From Deltaproteobacteria bacterium (GTDB taxonomy: Bacteria; Desulfobacterota; Desulfarculia; Adiutricales; Adiutricaceae), in assembly GCA_031264045.1 (NCBI GenBank), contig JAISEQ010000361.1:1-34681 (forward strand): a DNA stretch of 34,681 nucleotides. The letters are read 5' to 3'. This document shows, one piece after another, positions 25,550 through 33,602 of this stretch. The notes below the pieces were generated by a model. The model did no database searches. It was given only the letters and a program-made list of their open reading frames with translations, and was not told the DNA's origin. Positions within the stretch are counted from its first letter, which is position 1, and every line of letters begins with the position of its first letter. Made by a program: the position numbers and the translations under genes.

Positions 25550-26467
25550 TCAGCCTTTCCCCCCGTTTTCCGGGATGACGGCTCCGCCGCCGACGGCGCC
25601 GGACTCCCCTCCGGCCGCGGCCCCCTTCCGCGCGGAGGCGTCCGGAAGGGTCAGGTTCATGCTGCCCGTGCGGTAGCCGGCCAGATCCACCGCCACGTAG
25701 CTGAAGCCCAGCCCCCGGAGCTTCGCGAGCGCCTCGCGCCTGGCCTCGGGCGACGAGAGCAAGTCCAGGCCCTCCTCGTCCGCCTCTATCCTCGCGAGAG
25801 TCCCCTTCTCGTGGAGGCGGACGCGCACCTGGCGGACGCCCAGGGCCATCAGGCACTCCTCGGCGGCGTCCACGCGCCTCAGCGCCTCCGGGGTGATGCG
25901 TTCCCCGTAGGGGAAGCGGGAGGCGAGGCAGGCGAAGCTGGGCTTGTCCCAGGTGGGGAGACCGTCCTCCAGGGAGAGGAGCCTTATCTCGTCCTTGGTG
26001 AGGCCGCACTCCCGGAGGGGGCTCAGGATCCCCATCTCGCTCACGGCGGCAAGCCCCGGCCGGTAGTCCCCCTCGTCGTCGACGTTGGAGGCCTCGAGCA
26101 CCCACCTGGCCCCCTCCTCCTCCGCGACGGCGCGGATCCTGGTGAAGAGACCCCTCTTGCACAGGTAGCAGCGGTGCGGGGGGTTGTCCGCGAAGCCGGG
26201 CTCGTCCAGTTCCTCGGAGTCCACGATTCGGTGGCGGATTCCGCGTTCGCCGGCGAACCTCCTCGCCTCCTCCAGCTCCCGCGGCGGGAAGCTAAGGGAG
26301 CGTCCCGTCACGGCCAGGGCGCCCGGGCCAAGGGCCTTCTGGCACTCGGAGAGGAGGAAGGTGGAGTCCACCCCCCCCGAGAACGCCACGGCCGCGGTGC
26401 CCAGCCCCGCGAGCCTCCTGGCTAGCTCCGCGCGTTTGATCCGCGCGGGGCCTGCGTCTGCCGTCAT
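25550..26467 (-). CDS. larE: ATP-dependent sulfur transferase LarE (PP-loop family)
   Basis: LarE supplies sulfur to the pyridinium-3,5-bisthiocarboxylate nickel cofactor (NPN) used by lactate racemase and related enzymes. The 305-residue product has the PP-loop SGGVDST (30-36) that adenylates the substrate and the family signature WDKPSFACLASRFPYGERIT with Cys180, the sulfur-donor position of the sacrificial type. It also has Cys100 and Cys103 (HRCYLCK). In some LarE proteins three cysteines like these hold a [4Fe-4S] cluster that allows catalytic turnover, so this may be the cluster type. The ATG follows AAAGGAGA. The C-terminal 40 residues are Gly/Ala-rich and not conserved. No larA, larB or larC is in the window. 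Confidence 0.92.
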   Translation of the reverse strand: MTADAGPARIKRAELARRLAGLGTAAVAFSGGVDSTFLLSECQKALGPGALAVTGRSLSFPPRELEEARRFAGERGIRHRIVDSEELDEPGFADNPPHRCYLCKRGLFTRIRAVAEEEGARWVLEASNVDDEGDYRPGLAAVSEMGILSPLRECGLTKDEIRLLSLEDGLPTWDKPSFACLASRFPYGERITPEALRRVDAAEECLMALGVRQVRVRLHEKGTLARIEADEEGLDLLSSPEARREALAKLRGLGFSYVAVDLAGYRTGSMNLTLPDASARKGAAAGGESGAVGGGAVIPENGGKG

Positions 26468-26576
26468 GCTTTCTCCTTTCGGGCGCCGTTCCGGCGCCGC
26501 GCGCGGCTCCTGCCGCGGACCGTTCCGGGAAAGTCCCGTGTTCCGGGCGTTCCTTCGGGATCGCGCGGGATCATTC

Positions 26577-26617
26577 GGGACAGTCGGATGGGACAGTAGT
26601 CGGATGGGACAGTCGGG
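26577..26617. repeat. Short tandem repeat GGGACAG-TCGGAT, three units
   Basis: Units begin at 26577, 26590 and 26606, each starting GGGACAGT and continuing with TCGG; the middle one has an AGT insertion. They lie about 110 bases upstream of the larE start on the opposite reading sense. Confidence 0.75.
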
Positions 26618-27820
26618 GGGGGAACATGCCGCCGACGGCCTGGACCGGCGGTTCCCACCGCCCGAGGCCGGTCGGAGGGGTTGAGCTCCGCATGGCCCCG
26701 GCGGCGTCCGTCTGGCAATGCCAGTTCCTTCGCCAAGCCCCGGGCGTCCGGCCGCTGGACGATTCTAAGCTTTCGTCGGCCGTTTTAACAGACCGGGGCA
26801 CGAAAGCCGCCGGGAGCTGTTTTCCGGAGGGGGCGGAACGCGGGATATCCGTTCGCGTGCGGACGGTGCTGGCGGAGGGGAAGCCGGGAAGCAGGCGGAG
26901 GGAGCACGGGAAACGAGGGGGCAGGACGGTGACGGCGGGACGGCGAGCCACCCTGTGAACGGATATGAAGTATATTGGCAATTTGCATTTATTTATTCCT
27001 CTTTTATAGATTAAATATCATCTTTAATTTTTAATAAATCTTTTTAAGATTTATAATGATTATTGCGACATCTATATATTAATTTTATGTTATTAAAATA
27101 ACTTATAACTCTAATAAGACTTAATTGCTCCAATACAGATTTGACATGTCCGGCGCCCTGCTTACCGAACCCCTTCTCCTCGGCCAGGCTTTCTGCCCTC
27201 TCCCATCGGGGTAATAGTGAGGGGCGGGGGCGGGAGCTGGATCGCCTTTCGGGCACCTGCGGACGGTCCCGCATCGCTTATTTCGCAAAGGAATATCCGT
27301 TTAGTATAATGTCAATGTCAATATGTGGGCAAGAAATAACACTTAGACATCTTAAATAACCATATTGATTATTAATGAGGTCTTTTAAACGTGAATAAAG
27401 CATAAAAAGAATCTTGGACGAGATCAAAGCAGACACATTTCTTCTTAAATAAAATGTAGGTACCAGAAAGTCTCGTTAGATCTCAAATAGCCTTATACAG
27501 TAATGCTTACATATAAAAGCTCTGCGGAAGTTCGGCCTCAGGGACCTGAGGGGGCGGCGGCCAGCTTCCCGACCGGCAGGCTCCGCAACGGCGCTCCGTG
27601 AAGCGCGGTGCGCCCGCTCCGGGCGGTTTCGCCCGACAGGAGCCGGACATGATCCCGGAACCGCTAGGCTGTCATGCCGGATCATCGGCGATTCGCCCGC
27701 CGCGCGGCCGTCTTCCGAGGGACGGTGACCGCCATGGGGCAAAGCCGTTACGATGTCCCGTGGAGACCGCGCTGGACCGTTCCGGAGCGGGCTCGTCCGG
27801 CACGGTTCCGGGGGGGGATG

Positions 27821-27899
27821 GTCACGGTGCCGGCGGGGGGAGTGTCACGGTGCCGGCGGGGGGCGGGTCACGGTTCCGGGGGGAGGGTCACGGTGCCGG
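27821..27899. repeat. G-rich tandem repeat, about four units
   Basis: Units begin GTCACGGTGCCGG or GTCACGGTTCCGG at 27821, 27844, 27867 and 27887, each of the first three followed by a long G run. A partial earlier unit lies near 27800. The repeated G runs on the plus strand could form quadruplex DNA. It ends about 30 bases past the mnmA stop. Confidence 0.8.
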
Positions 27900-27931
27900 A
27901 CTCCGGTCCGTAGCCTCTTCATTCCCCCGGT

Positions 27932-29485
27932 TCAGAGTGGCCCCGTGCCAAGGATCGTCCCGCCGCCCACCACGATCTCCCCGTCGTAGAATACCGCGGC
28001 CTGACCCGGGGCCACGGCCGTCTGCGGCGTCCGGAAGGTGACGAGCGCCCTCCCGTCCGCCAGCGGCTCCAGGAGCGCCGGCGTTTCCGGCTGGCGGTAG
28101 CGGATCTTGCAGCCGATCTCCATGGGCCCCTGAAGCTCCCCGACGGATATTAGGTTCAGATCCCCCACCAGGGCAGAGGCGGACGCCAGATCCCCGTATC
28201 CCCCGACCGTCAGGGAGTTTCGGACGGGGTCTATCCTCAGCACGTATGAGGGCTCCGGGCCGGGGAGTCCCAGTCCCTTCCTCTGGCCCACCGTGTACCG
28301 CCAGACTCCCCCGTGCCTCCCTATGACCTTCCCATCCTTCGCTAGTATGTCGCCCGGACCGGGGAGTCCCGCGAAGGGGCCGGGTCCGGAGAGCCCGCAT
28401 GCCGCTTCACCCGCCGCCGCGCCCACGTCCCCCGCTGTCGCGCCGCGCTCCGCCGGCTTTCCGTATCCGCCCGCAGGCGAACCGAAGCCGGCGGGATCCG
28501 CACCCCGGAGTCCCAGGAGCGCCCGGTCCCCGTCCCGTCCAGCGCCCGGATCTCCGGCCTTTCCTTCCCTTCCTTGCCCTTCCCAGTTTCCTCGCCCTTC
28601 TTCGCTGCCTTGCCAGTCGCCTCCTCCCTGCCCCTCTTCCCCTCCTTCTCCTCCCGTTCCGCCTCCGCCTCCCCGCGGGCCCGGAAGCCCCTCGTTCCAG
28701 CGCCCCTCCGGCCCCGCCGGGCCGGCGGCGAGAAATCCCGCGTAGTCCCCGTCCGGAACGAAGCATATGTCCTGGCTCTCGGGCTTCATGGCCACCTCGA
28801 GCCCGGCCTCGGAGCACAGGGCCCGCGTCTCGGCCTTGGTGATGTCCCCGAGGGGGAACAGGACGGCCCCGAGCTCCTCCTGCGTCATGGCGTAGAGGAC
28901 GTAGCTCTGGTCCTTGGTCCGGTCCCTGGCCTTCAGGAGCAGGAGGCGGGAGCCGTCCCTTGCGATTCTCGCGTAGTGGCCGGTGGCTATCTTCCGGAAC
29001 CCCAGGATCCCTGCCCGCTCCCTGAGCCTCGCGAACTTCATGCGGCGGTTGCACAGGATGCAGGGGTTGGGGGTCCTGCCCGCCAGGTAGTCCTCCCGGA
29101 AGGGAACGACCACCTCCTCCCAGAAGGAGCGGGTGAAGTTGAAGACCATGTGGTCCATGTCCAGCTTCCCGCAGGCGGCCCTGGCGTCCTCTATGTCACG
29201 CCTGGAGCAGCAGCTCCTCCTGCCGGCGCAGTCCGCCCCGGCCGGATAGTCAAGGAGCTTCATCGTGGCGCCGGCCGCGTCCCATCCCGCCCGCTTCAGG
29301 AGAAGCGCGGCGCAGCCCGAGTCCACCCCCCCGCTCATGGCGACCAGGACGCGGCCGGGGGACTCGCGGGCAGCCGCCCCGGACAGGGCCGGGGAAGGGG
29401 AGCCGGAAGGGGCGTCGGGCGGAGCGCCGGACGTGCCGGGGGGAGGCGTGCGGCCGGGCGGGATCGGATTATGGATGGGAGGCAT
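27932..29485 (-). CDS. mnmA: tRNA-specific 2-thiouridylase MnmA with a large low-complexity insertion
   Basis: MnmA thiolates uridine-34 of Lys, Glu and Gln tRNAs. From the ATG at 29483-29485 the product has 517 residues, against roughly 360 for the family. The PP-loop SGGVDS is at 51-56, PNPCILCNRRMKF (139-151) holds Cys142 and the catalytic Cys145, and SQDICFV holds the second catalytic Cys241. After DGDYAGFLAAG (245-255) comes a Gly/Glu/Arg-rich segment of about 120 residues (about 256-376). The family then resumes with PGDILAKDGKVIGRHGG and WRYTVGQRKGLG. Without the insert and a 44-residue Pro/Ser-rich N-terminus, length is normal. An extra CX6CC cluster near residues 86-93 and the CXXC at 142-145 hint at an Fe-S-dependent form. 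The unit reads def, fmt, small membrane protein, mnmA. Confidence 0.93.
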   Translation of the reverse strand: MPPIHNPIPPGRTPPPGTSGAPPDAPSGSPSPALSGAAARESPGRVLVAMSGGVDSGCAALLLKRAGWDAAGATMKLLDYPAGADCAGRRSCCSRRDIEDARAACGKLDMDHMVFNFTRSFWEEVVVPFREDYLAGRTPNPCILCNRRMKFARLRERAGILGFRKIATGHYARIARDGSRLLLLKARDRTKDQSYVLYAMTQEELGAVLFPLGDITKAETRALCSEAGLEVAMKPESQDICFVPDGDYAGFLAAGPAGPEGRWNEGLPGPRGGGGGTGGEGGEEGQGGGDWQGSEEGRGNWEGQGREGKAGDPGAGRDGDRALLGLRGADPAGFGSPAGGYGKPAERGATAGDVGAAAGEAACGLSGPGPFAGLPGPGDILAKDGKVIGRHGGVWRYTVGQRKGLGLPGPEPSYVLRIDPVRNSLTVGGYGDLASASALVGDLNLISVGELQGPMEIGCKIRYRQPETPALLEPLADGRALVTFRTPQTAVAPGQAAVFYDGEIVVGGGTILGTGPL

Positions 29486-29607
29486 GAACCTGGGTGATCG
29501 CCCGCCGGGCGCGGCGAGCGGGCGCGGCTCCGGAGGCGCGTGTATTGCGGGGCGGGACGGTGGGGCCGGGGAGGGACGGGGGACGTGCCGGGGCGGCCCG
29601 GCCGCCC

Positions 29608-29910
29608 TCATGCCCCGGGCCGGACGTTCTTCTCCCTTTCCCTGTTCCAGTAGTGGATGTACAGGCAGATGTCGCATCCGACCAGGAGCGTGTTCGCGAC
29701 GTAGAAGATGAGGACGTAGTTTATCGTGTCCCCCAGGACCTTGGCCCCTATCCCGAACATGTAGCCGACGAAGACTATCGCGAGGAACGTGATGCTCTTG
29801 CCCCGGATGCTCTTGCTGCGCAGGGTGTGGAGAATGTTGGCGGGCCACGCGAAGCCGAAGGCCACAAGCATCCCGCTTTCCAGGAACTTGGAGATGTCCG
29901 ACGGGTCCAT
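29608..29910 (-). CDS. Small membrane protein, PQ-loop/SemiSWEET-like in outline
   Basis: A 100-residue protein with three predicted membrane spans and a charged C-terminal tail (HYWNREREK). The first span ends in a WPANILHTLRSKS segment whose shape resembles the PQ-loop motif of SemiSWEET and related transporters, though the glutamine is replaced by alanine. Later spans (FLAIVFVGYMFGIGAKVL and VLIFYVANTLLVGCDICLYI) fit the same small three-helix layout. Transport of a small solute by a dimer is possible but not shown. The ATG at 29908-29910 follows GAGGAAA with good spacing. It lies between fmt and mnmA and is probably co-transcribed, though its role need not be linked to tRNA. Confidence 0.78.
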   Translation of the reverse strand: MDPSDISKFLESGMLVAFGFAWPANILHTLRSKSIRGKSITFLAIVFVGYMFGIGAKVLGDTINYVLIFYVANTLLVGCDICLYIHYWNREREKNVRPGA

Positions 29911-30092
29911 AGGCTTTTCCTCGGCTGTCTGCGCCGGCCGGCGTCCCGGCGGGCGTCTTCCGGGTCCCGCGCCCGGCCGGGCACGGGCGGTTCGGGAAGG
30001 GGAGGCGGCGGGCCGATCCTCGGGCGCCCGCGGGCGGATCGGCGGTAAGTCCCGCGGGTTTCGCGGGCCGGGTGGTCGGGGTCGGGGGGGCT

Positions 30093-31142
30093 TCACCCGG
30101 CCGGGTCGAAGCGGACGGGCCGGTAGCCCCGCGCGAACTCCCCCGCGCCGAGCCTCCTCTTGCCCTCGGGCTGGAGCTCTGAGACCGCCAGGATGCCCTC
30201 CCCCGTACCTATGGGGAGCCGACCCGACGCGTCGAGGGGAAGCGCCAGCCCGGGTTCGGCGGTCCCCGGGAGGGGGTATGCCCCGAAGAGCTTCACGGAT
30301 TTTCCGTTCAGGAGGCAGCGGGCACCGGGCCAGGGGTCGCAGCCGTTCACCGTGCCGGAAAGCTCCCCGGCCGGCCTGGTGAAGTCCAGATCCCCGTCGG
30401 CCTTGGCGAGCAGGCGGTTGACGGTGGCAAGCGCCCCGTCCTGCGGATGCGGGACGGCCCTGCCGTCCTTCAGGAGCGCCACCGTCTCCAGCAGCAGCTC
30501 CGCACCCATGACCGAGAGCTCCCTCTCCAGCTCCCCGGCCGGCCTGCCGGGCGGCACGGGGACGCGCGCCTGGGCCAGCACCGGCCCCTCGTCCATGCCC
30601 CTGTCAAGATGCATTACCGAGACCCCGGTCTCCGGGTCCCCCCTTATGACCGCCCAGTTGACCGGGGCGGGGCCACGGTGGCGGGGCAGCAGTGAAGGGT
30701 GGATGTTCAGGGGCGGAAGGGGGCAGAGGCCCAGGAGGCCGTCCTTCAGGAGGGAGCCGTAGGCGCAGACCACCGACAGGTCCGGCTCGAGTTCCCTGAG
30801 CTTGTCCAGGAATGCCGACGAGTTGGGCTTCGGCTCCTCCAGGACCGTGATCCCGAGCTCCCTGGCCCTGACGGCCGTGGCGGCCGCCCTGAGCCCCCTC
30901 CCCCTGCCGGCGGGCGCGGGCGGAGGGGCGACTACGGCGAGGAGGACGTCCGGGCCCGAGGCCAGGGCCTCCAGGGCGGGCAGCGCGAACGGCGCGGTCC
31001 CGAAGAAGAGGATCTTCCAGGGCCCGGCGGGGGATCCGCCGGCGGCGCGGCCCTCCCCGGGTGCGGGCATCTCCCGGCAGCCCCAGCCGGAGCCCCTTCC
31101 GCCGCCGCCCTCTCCGGGGCCGTCGGCGCTTCCGTCCGTCAC
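30093..31142 (-). CDS. fmt: Methionyl-tRNA formyltransferase
   Basis: Formylates initiator Met-tRNA using 10-formyl-tetrahydrofolate. The 349-residue product has the family signature LNIHPSLLPRHRGPAP with catalytic Asn146 and His148, and Asp184 in GMDEGPVL. The C-terminal tRNA-binding domain (FARGYRPVRF) is present. About 40 Gly/Pro-rich residues precede the conserved WKILFFGTAPFALPALEAL. The start chosen is GTG at 31140-31142, which has GGGAGG five bases upstream. An ATG at 31068-31070 would remove 24 of those residues but has its purine tract directly adjoining the codon. It begins 16 bases after the def stop, the classical def-fmt pair. Confidence 0.96.
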   Translation of the reverse strand: MTDGSADGPGEGGGGRGSGWGCREMPAPGEGRAAGGSPAGPWKILFFGTAPFALPALEALASGPDVLLAVVAPPPAPAGRGRGLRAAATAVRARELGITVLEEPKPNSSAFLDKLRELEPDLSVVCAYGSLLKDGLLGLCPLPPLNIHPSLLPRHRGPAPVNWAVIRGDPETGVSVMHLDRGMDEGPVLAQARVPVPPGRPAGELERELSVMGAELLLETVALLKDGRAVPHPQDGALATVNRLLAKADGDLDFTRPAGELSGTVNGCDPWPGARCLLNGKSVKLFGAYPLPGTAEPGLALPLDASGRLPIGTGEGILAVSELQPEGKRRLGAGEFARGYRPVRFDPAG

Positions 31143-31158
31143 GCGGCCTCCCGGATCG

Positions 31159-31686
31159 TCACCTGCCGTCCCTGTCCTTGCTCCGGCGCTTCAGAAGGCT
31201 TTTCGTGTACATGGACCTCTTGAGGGGGCTCACGTGATCCAGGAAGAGGACCCCGTCCAGGTGGTCAATCTCGTGCTGGAGGATGACCGCCATGCGGCCC
31301 TCCGCCTCCACGGTGAAGAAGTTGCCGTCCAGGTCCTGGGCCTCCACCTCCACCTCCAGGTAGCGGGTGACGTCGCTCTGGAAGTCCTCCACCGACAGGC
31401 AACCCTCCCTGAAGACCTGCGATCCGTCGGCATGGACTATCTCGGGGTTCACGAGCACCAGGGGCTCCGGCCGGCGAACCTCGTCCTCCGGATCGGAGCG
31501 GTCCACGACGATGACCCTCAGGAGCCTCCCCACCTGAGGGGCGGCAAGCCCCACCCCGGGGGCGGAGATCATGGTCTCGCACATGTCGGAGGCGAGGGCC
31601 TTCAGCTCGTCCCCGAACTCCTCGACGTCCAGCGACTCCTCGGCCAGGCGCGGGTCGGGGTACTTCAGGATGGTCAAAAGTGACAT
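31159..31686 (-). CDS. def: Peptide deformylase
   Basis: Metalloenzyme that removes the formyl group from new proteins. It is 175 residues long, standard size. All three motifs are present: GVGLAAPQVG (44-53), EGCLSVEDF (94-102) with metal ligand Cys96, and HEIDHLDG (138-145) with the two ligand histidines and catalytic Glu139. The C-terminal tail is basic. Start is ATG at 31684-31686 with weak ribosome pairing. It is the first gene of the def-fmt-membrane protein-mnmA unit, behind a TATAAT -10 box at 31812-31817. Confidence 0.97.
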   Translation of the reverse strand: MSLLTILKYPDPRLAEESLDVEEFGDELKALASDMCETMISAPGVGLAAPQVGRLLRVIVVDRSDPEDEVRRPEPLVLVNPEIVHADGSQVFREGCLSVEDFQSDVTRYLEVEVEAQDLDGNFFTVEAEGRMAVILQHEIDHLDGVLFLDHVSPLKRSMYTKSLLKRRSKDRDGR

Positions 31687-31811
31687 GTGCCGTGACCGGC
31701 GGCGCCGGGTGCCGCGGAAGGTGGTGCGTGGGCGTGGGACCCGCCATGGCGAGGGACGCCCGCCGGGGACCCTGTGCCGCGCCGGCAGCGGGGGGTCTTC
31801 CGGAAGATCGC

Positions 31812-31841
31812 ATTATAGACCAAACCCCCCTTTAAGGGAAA
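31812..31841 (-). promoter_or_regulatory. Probable promoter of the def-fmt unit
   Basis: A perfect minus-strand TATAAT (plus 31812-31817) lies 126 bases upstream of def in a small AT-richer patch. The -35 position reads TTTCCC or TTCCCT depending on an 18- or 17-base spacer, a weak match. It faces away from holA. Confidence 0.5.
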
Positions 31842-32018
31842 TCACCGTCAGGCGCCGCGCCGGGGCCGGGGCGGCCGGGAAGGGCCCCGCCCCGCCGGTG
31901 CGGACGGCGGGGAGGTCAGGCGGCCGGAGCCGTTCCGGACGTGCGGAGGGTGCGCCCCCGCGGTCCGCCGGGGTCCGGTCCGTACTGCGGGAGCGATGCC
32001 CCGGACCCCCGCATGATG

Positions 32019-32024
32019 TATAAT
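32019..32024 (+). promoter_or_regulatory. Probable -10 box for holA
   Basis: Perfect TATAAT 224 bases upstream of the holA TTG start. No good -35 is seen 16 to 18 bases upstream. It would give a long C-rich leader containing the 54-bp repeat. Confidence 0.4.
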
Positions 32025-32123
32025 GCTGCCGTTTCCAGAGCACCCGCGCCTTACGCGGCCCGGCGCCCCCGCCCCGTGCCGGAGCCCGGGGCGGGCGCCC
32101 GCGAGTCCCTTCCGGGGCCCGCG

Positions 32124-32226
32124 CCGCACTCCGTTTCGCAGCAGCCAGCCGTCCGGGGCCACCGCGCCCGTGCCGTGCCGCATTCCGTTTCGCAGCAGCC
32201 AGCCGTCCGGGGCCACCGCGCCCTGC
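32124..32226 (+). repeat. 54-bp tandem duplication in the holA leader
   Basis: Two near-identical copies begin at 32124 and 32178 (CCGCACTCCG and CCGCATTCCG), share GTTTCGCAGCAGCCAGCCG, and end about 20 bases before the holA start. The first copy has a few extra bases at its end. The 54-base period is a multiple of three, but no coding is supported upstream of the TTG start. Confidence 0.9.
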
Positions 32227-32247
32227 CGGACGCGACGAGGAGCCGGC

Positions 32248-33297
32248 TTGACCCCAGAGGAGTTCCAGAAGGAGATCGGCACGGAGGGCAGGAAGCACTT
32301 CTACCTGGTGAAGGGCCCCGAGCCGCTGGGCGTCGAGGGGTGCCTGAAGGCGGCCATGGAGGCGCTGGACGAGAGCCAGAGGGTCTTCAACCTCCACGTG
32401 TTCCGGCTGGGGGACGACACCATAGACGACGTCATGCGGGCGGCCTCCACCTCCTCGTTCTTTTCTAGCGCTTCGAAGATCATAGTCGTCAAGGCCCCGG
32501 AGAGCCTCAGGCGTTCCGGCAAGGAGGTGACGGAGCAGCTGGCCTCCTGGGCTAAGGAGCCCGCGCCCGACGCCACCGTAGTGCTCTTCCAGGAGCATCC
32601 GGATTTGAGGCTCCGCTACGTGGAGGCGGCCAGGAAGGCGGGGACGCTGGTGGACTGCGCCGCTCCCGACAGGAAGCAGATGTCCGCCTGGATCGTGAAG
32701 GTCTTCAGGTCCAGGGGCCTCACGCTCGCCCCGGACGCCGTCAGGCTCGTCCAGGACAGGGCGGGCGACTCGCTCATGCTCATAATGAACGCGGCGGAGA
32801 AGCTCGCCCTGTGGCCGGGGGCCACCAGGGCGGTGAACGTCAAGGACGTCCGCGATCAGGTGCCCCTGGTCCCGAGCTCGCTCATCTACGAGCTGGGCGA
32901 GCCAGTGGGCGAGAGAAGGCCGCCGGGGACGGTGCCGGTGCTTCTGGATCTCATCCAGGGCGGGCAGGCCTTCGCTATAGTCTCCGCCCTGTCAGGCCAC
33001 ATGAGGAAGCTCCTCGCCCTCAAGGCGGCCGTCATGTCCGGCCCGGCGGACGGCAAGTCGGTTGACGACGTGGCAAGCGGTTTCGGCGTCAAGAGGGGCT
33101 ACTACATGGACAAGATGAAGGCCCAGGCGGCGCGCTGGTCGCTCCCTGAGCTCCGGGCCGCCGTCCGCAAGGCCGAGGTGGCCAACCGGATGCTGGTCAC
33201 GACCTCCGTCCCCGCCGAGATCGTGCTGGAGGAGCTCTGCATAGGGCTGTCCCTCCCCGCCCCCCCGAAGTCGGCCGCGGCCCCTCCCCGGCCGTGA
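32248..33297 (+). CDS. holA: DNA polymerase III, delta subunit
   Basis: Delta opens the beta clamp within the clamp loader. From the TTG at 32248-32250 the product has 349 residues, the normal size. The TTG is preceded by GAGGAG with five bases between, and protein similarity begins right there (TPEEFQKEIG). The frame is open back to 32023, but that part is Pro/Arg-rich and contains the 54-bp duplication, so I exclude it. Family features include FYLVKGPEPLGVEGCLKAA at the N-terminus, the SSFFSSASKIIVVKAPESL region, and the C-terminal AFAIVSALSGHMRKLLALK helices. Delta proteins are weakly conserved, so the call rests on overall pattern. It is divergent from def. Confidence 0.88.
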   Translation: MTPEEFQKEIGTEGRKHFYLVKGPEPLGVEGCLKAAMEALDESQRVFNLHVFRLGDDTIDDVMRAASTSSFFSSASKIIVVKAPESLRRSGKEVTEQLASWAKEPAPDATVVLFQEHPDLRLRYVEAARKAGTLVDCAAPDRKQMSAWIVKVFRSRGLTLAPDAVRLVQDRAGDSLMLIMNAAEKLALWPGATRAVNVKDVRDQVPLVPSSLIYELGEPVGERRPPGTVPVLLDLIQGGQAFAIVSALSGHMRKLLALKAAVMSGPADGKSVDDVASGFGVKRGYYMDKMKAQAARWSLPELRAAVRKAEVANRMLVTTSVPAEIVLEELCIGLSLPAPPKSAAAPPRP

Positions 33298-33602
33298 CCG
33301 GCCGGACGGGACGGAAGCGCCGGACCTGGCTGAGCCGGGCGGCCGTCCGCCGCGCGGGCTGTCCGCCCCGCCTTTTCCCGCCTGCGGCTTCGGTCTTCCC
33401 GACTTCCCGCCCCGGACGGACCCCGGCGCTTCCGCCGTCCGGGGCCTCAGGCGTTTCGCCGTCTCCGGCAGCCCGGCCGGATGCCTTTCCCCCGCCCGGC
33501 GGAAGCAGGGGCGGCACTGGCCTCGGGCCCCGGAGACACGCGGCCACCCCCGTCTCGGGGCACCCGCCAGGCGCCCCGCGCGAACCGGAAACGAGGTGCA
33601 GC
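33298..33602. other. C-rich spacer between holA and the CapA-like gene
   Basis: About 305 bases, strongly C-rich on the plus strand, which is the coding strand of both neighbours. No promoter boxes or T-tract hairpin are seen. A C-rich, G-poorer transcript like this could load Rho. Confidence 0.45.

Larger units (their letters stand above)
26468..27931. other. Gene-free spacer of about 1.46 kb with an AT-rich island and repeats
   Basis: The longest gap. It holds a short tandem repeat (26577-26617), a minus-strand TAGAAT (plus 26762-26767) that could be a -10 for larE, an AT-rich stretch at about 26960-27135, a GC-rich block at about 27145-27285, a second AT-rich stretch at about 27290-27525, and a G-rich tandem repeat (27821-27899). 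Open frames in it lack recognisable protein character. It could be a decayed acquired gene. Confidence 0.5.

Noticed and set aside
27044-27274. A 76-codon minus-strand frame in the AT-rich island
   Set aside because: It straddles the boundary between GC-rich and AT-rich DNA, has no ribosome site and resembles nothing; probably chance.
32023-32247. Upstream extension of holA to an earlier ATG
   Set aside because: The ATG lies inside the TATAAT promoter motif, the extension is Pro/Arg-rich and repeats itself, and TTG at 32248 has a proper ribosome site where similarity starts.
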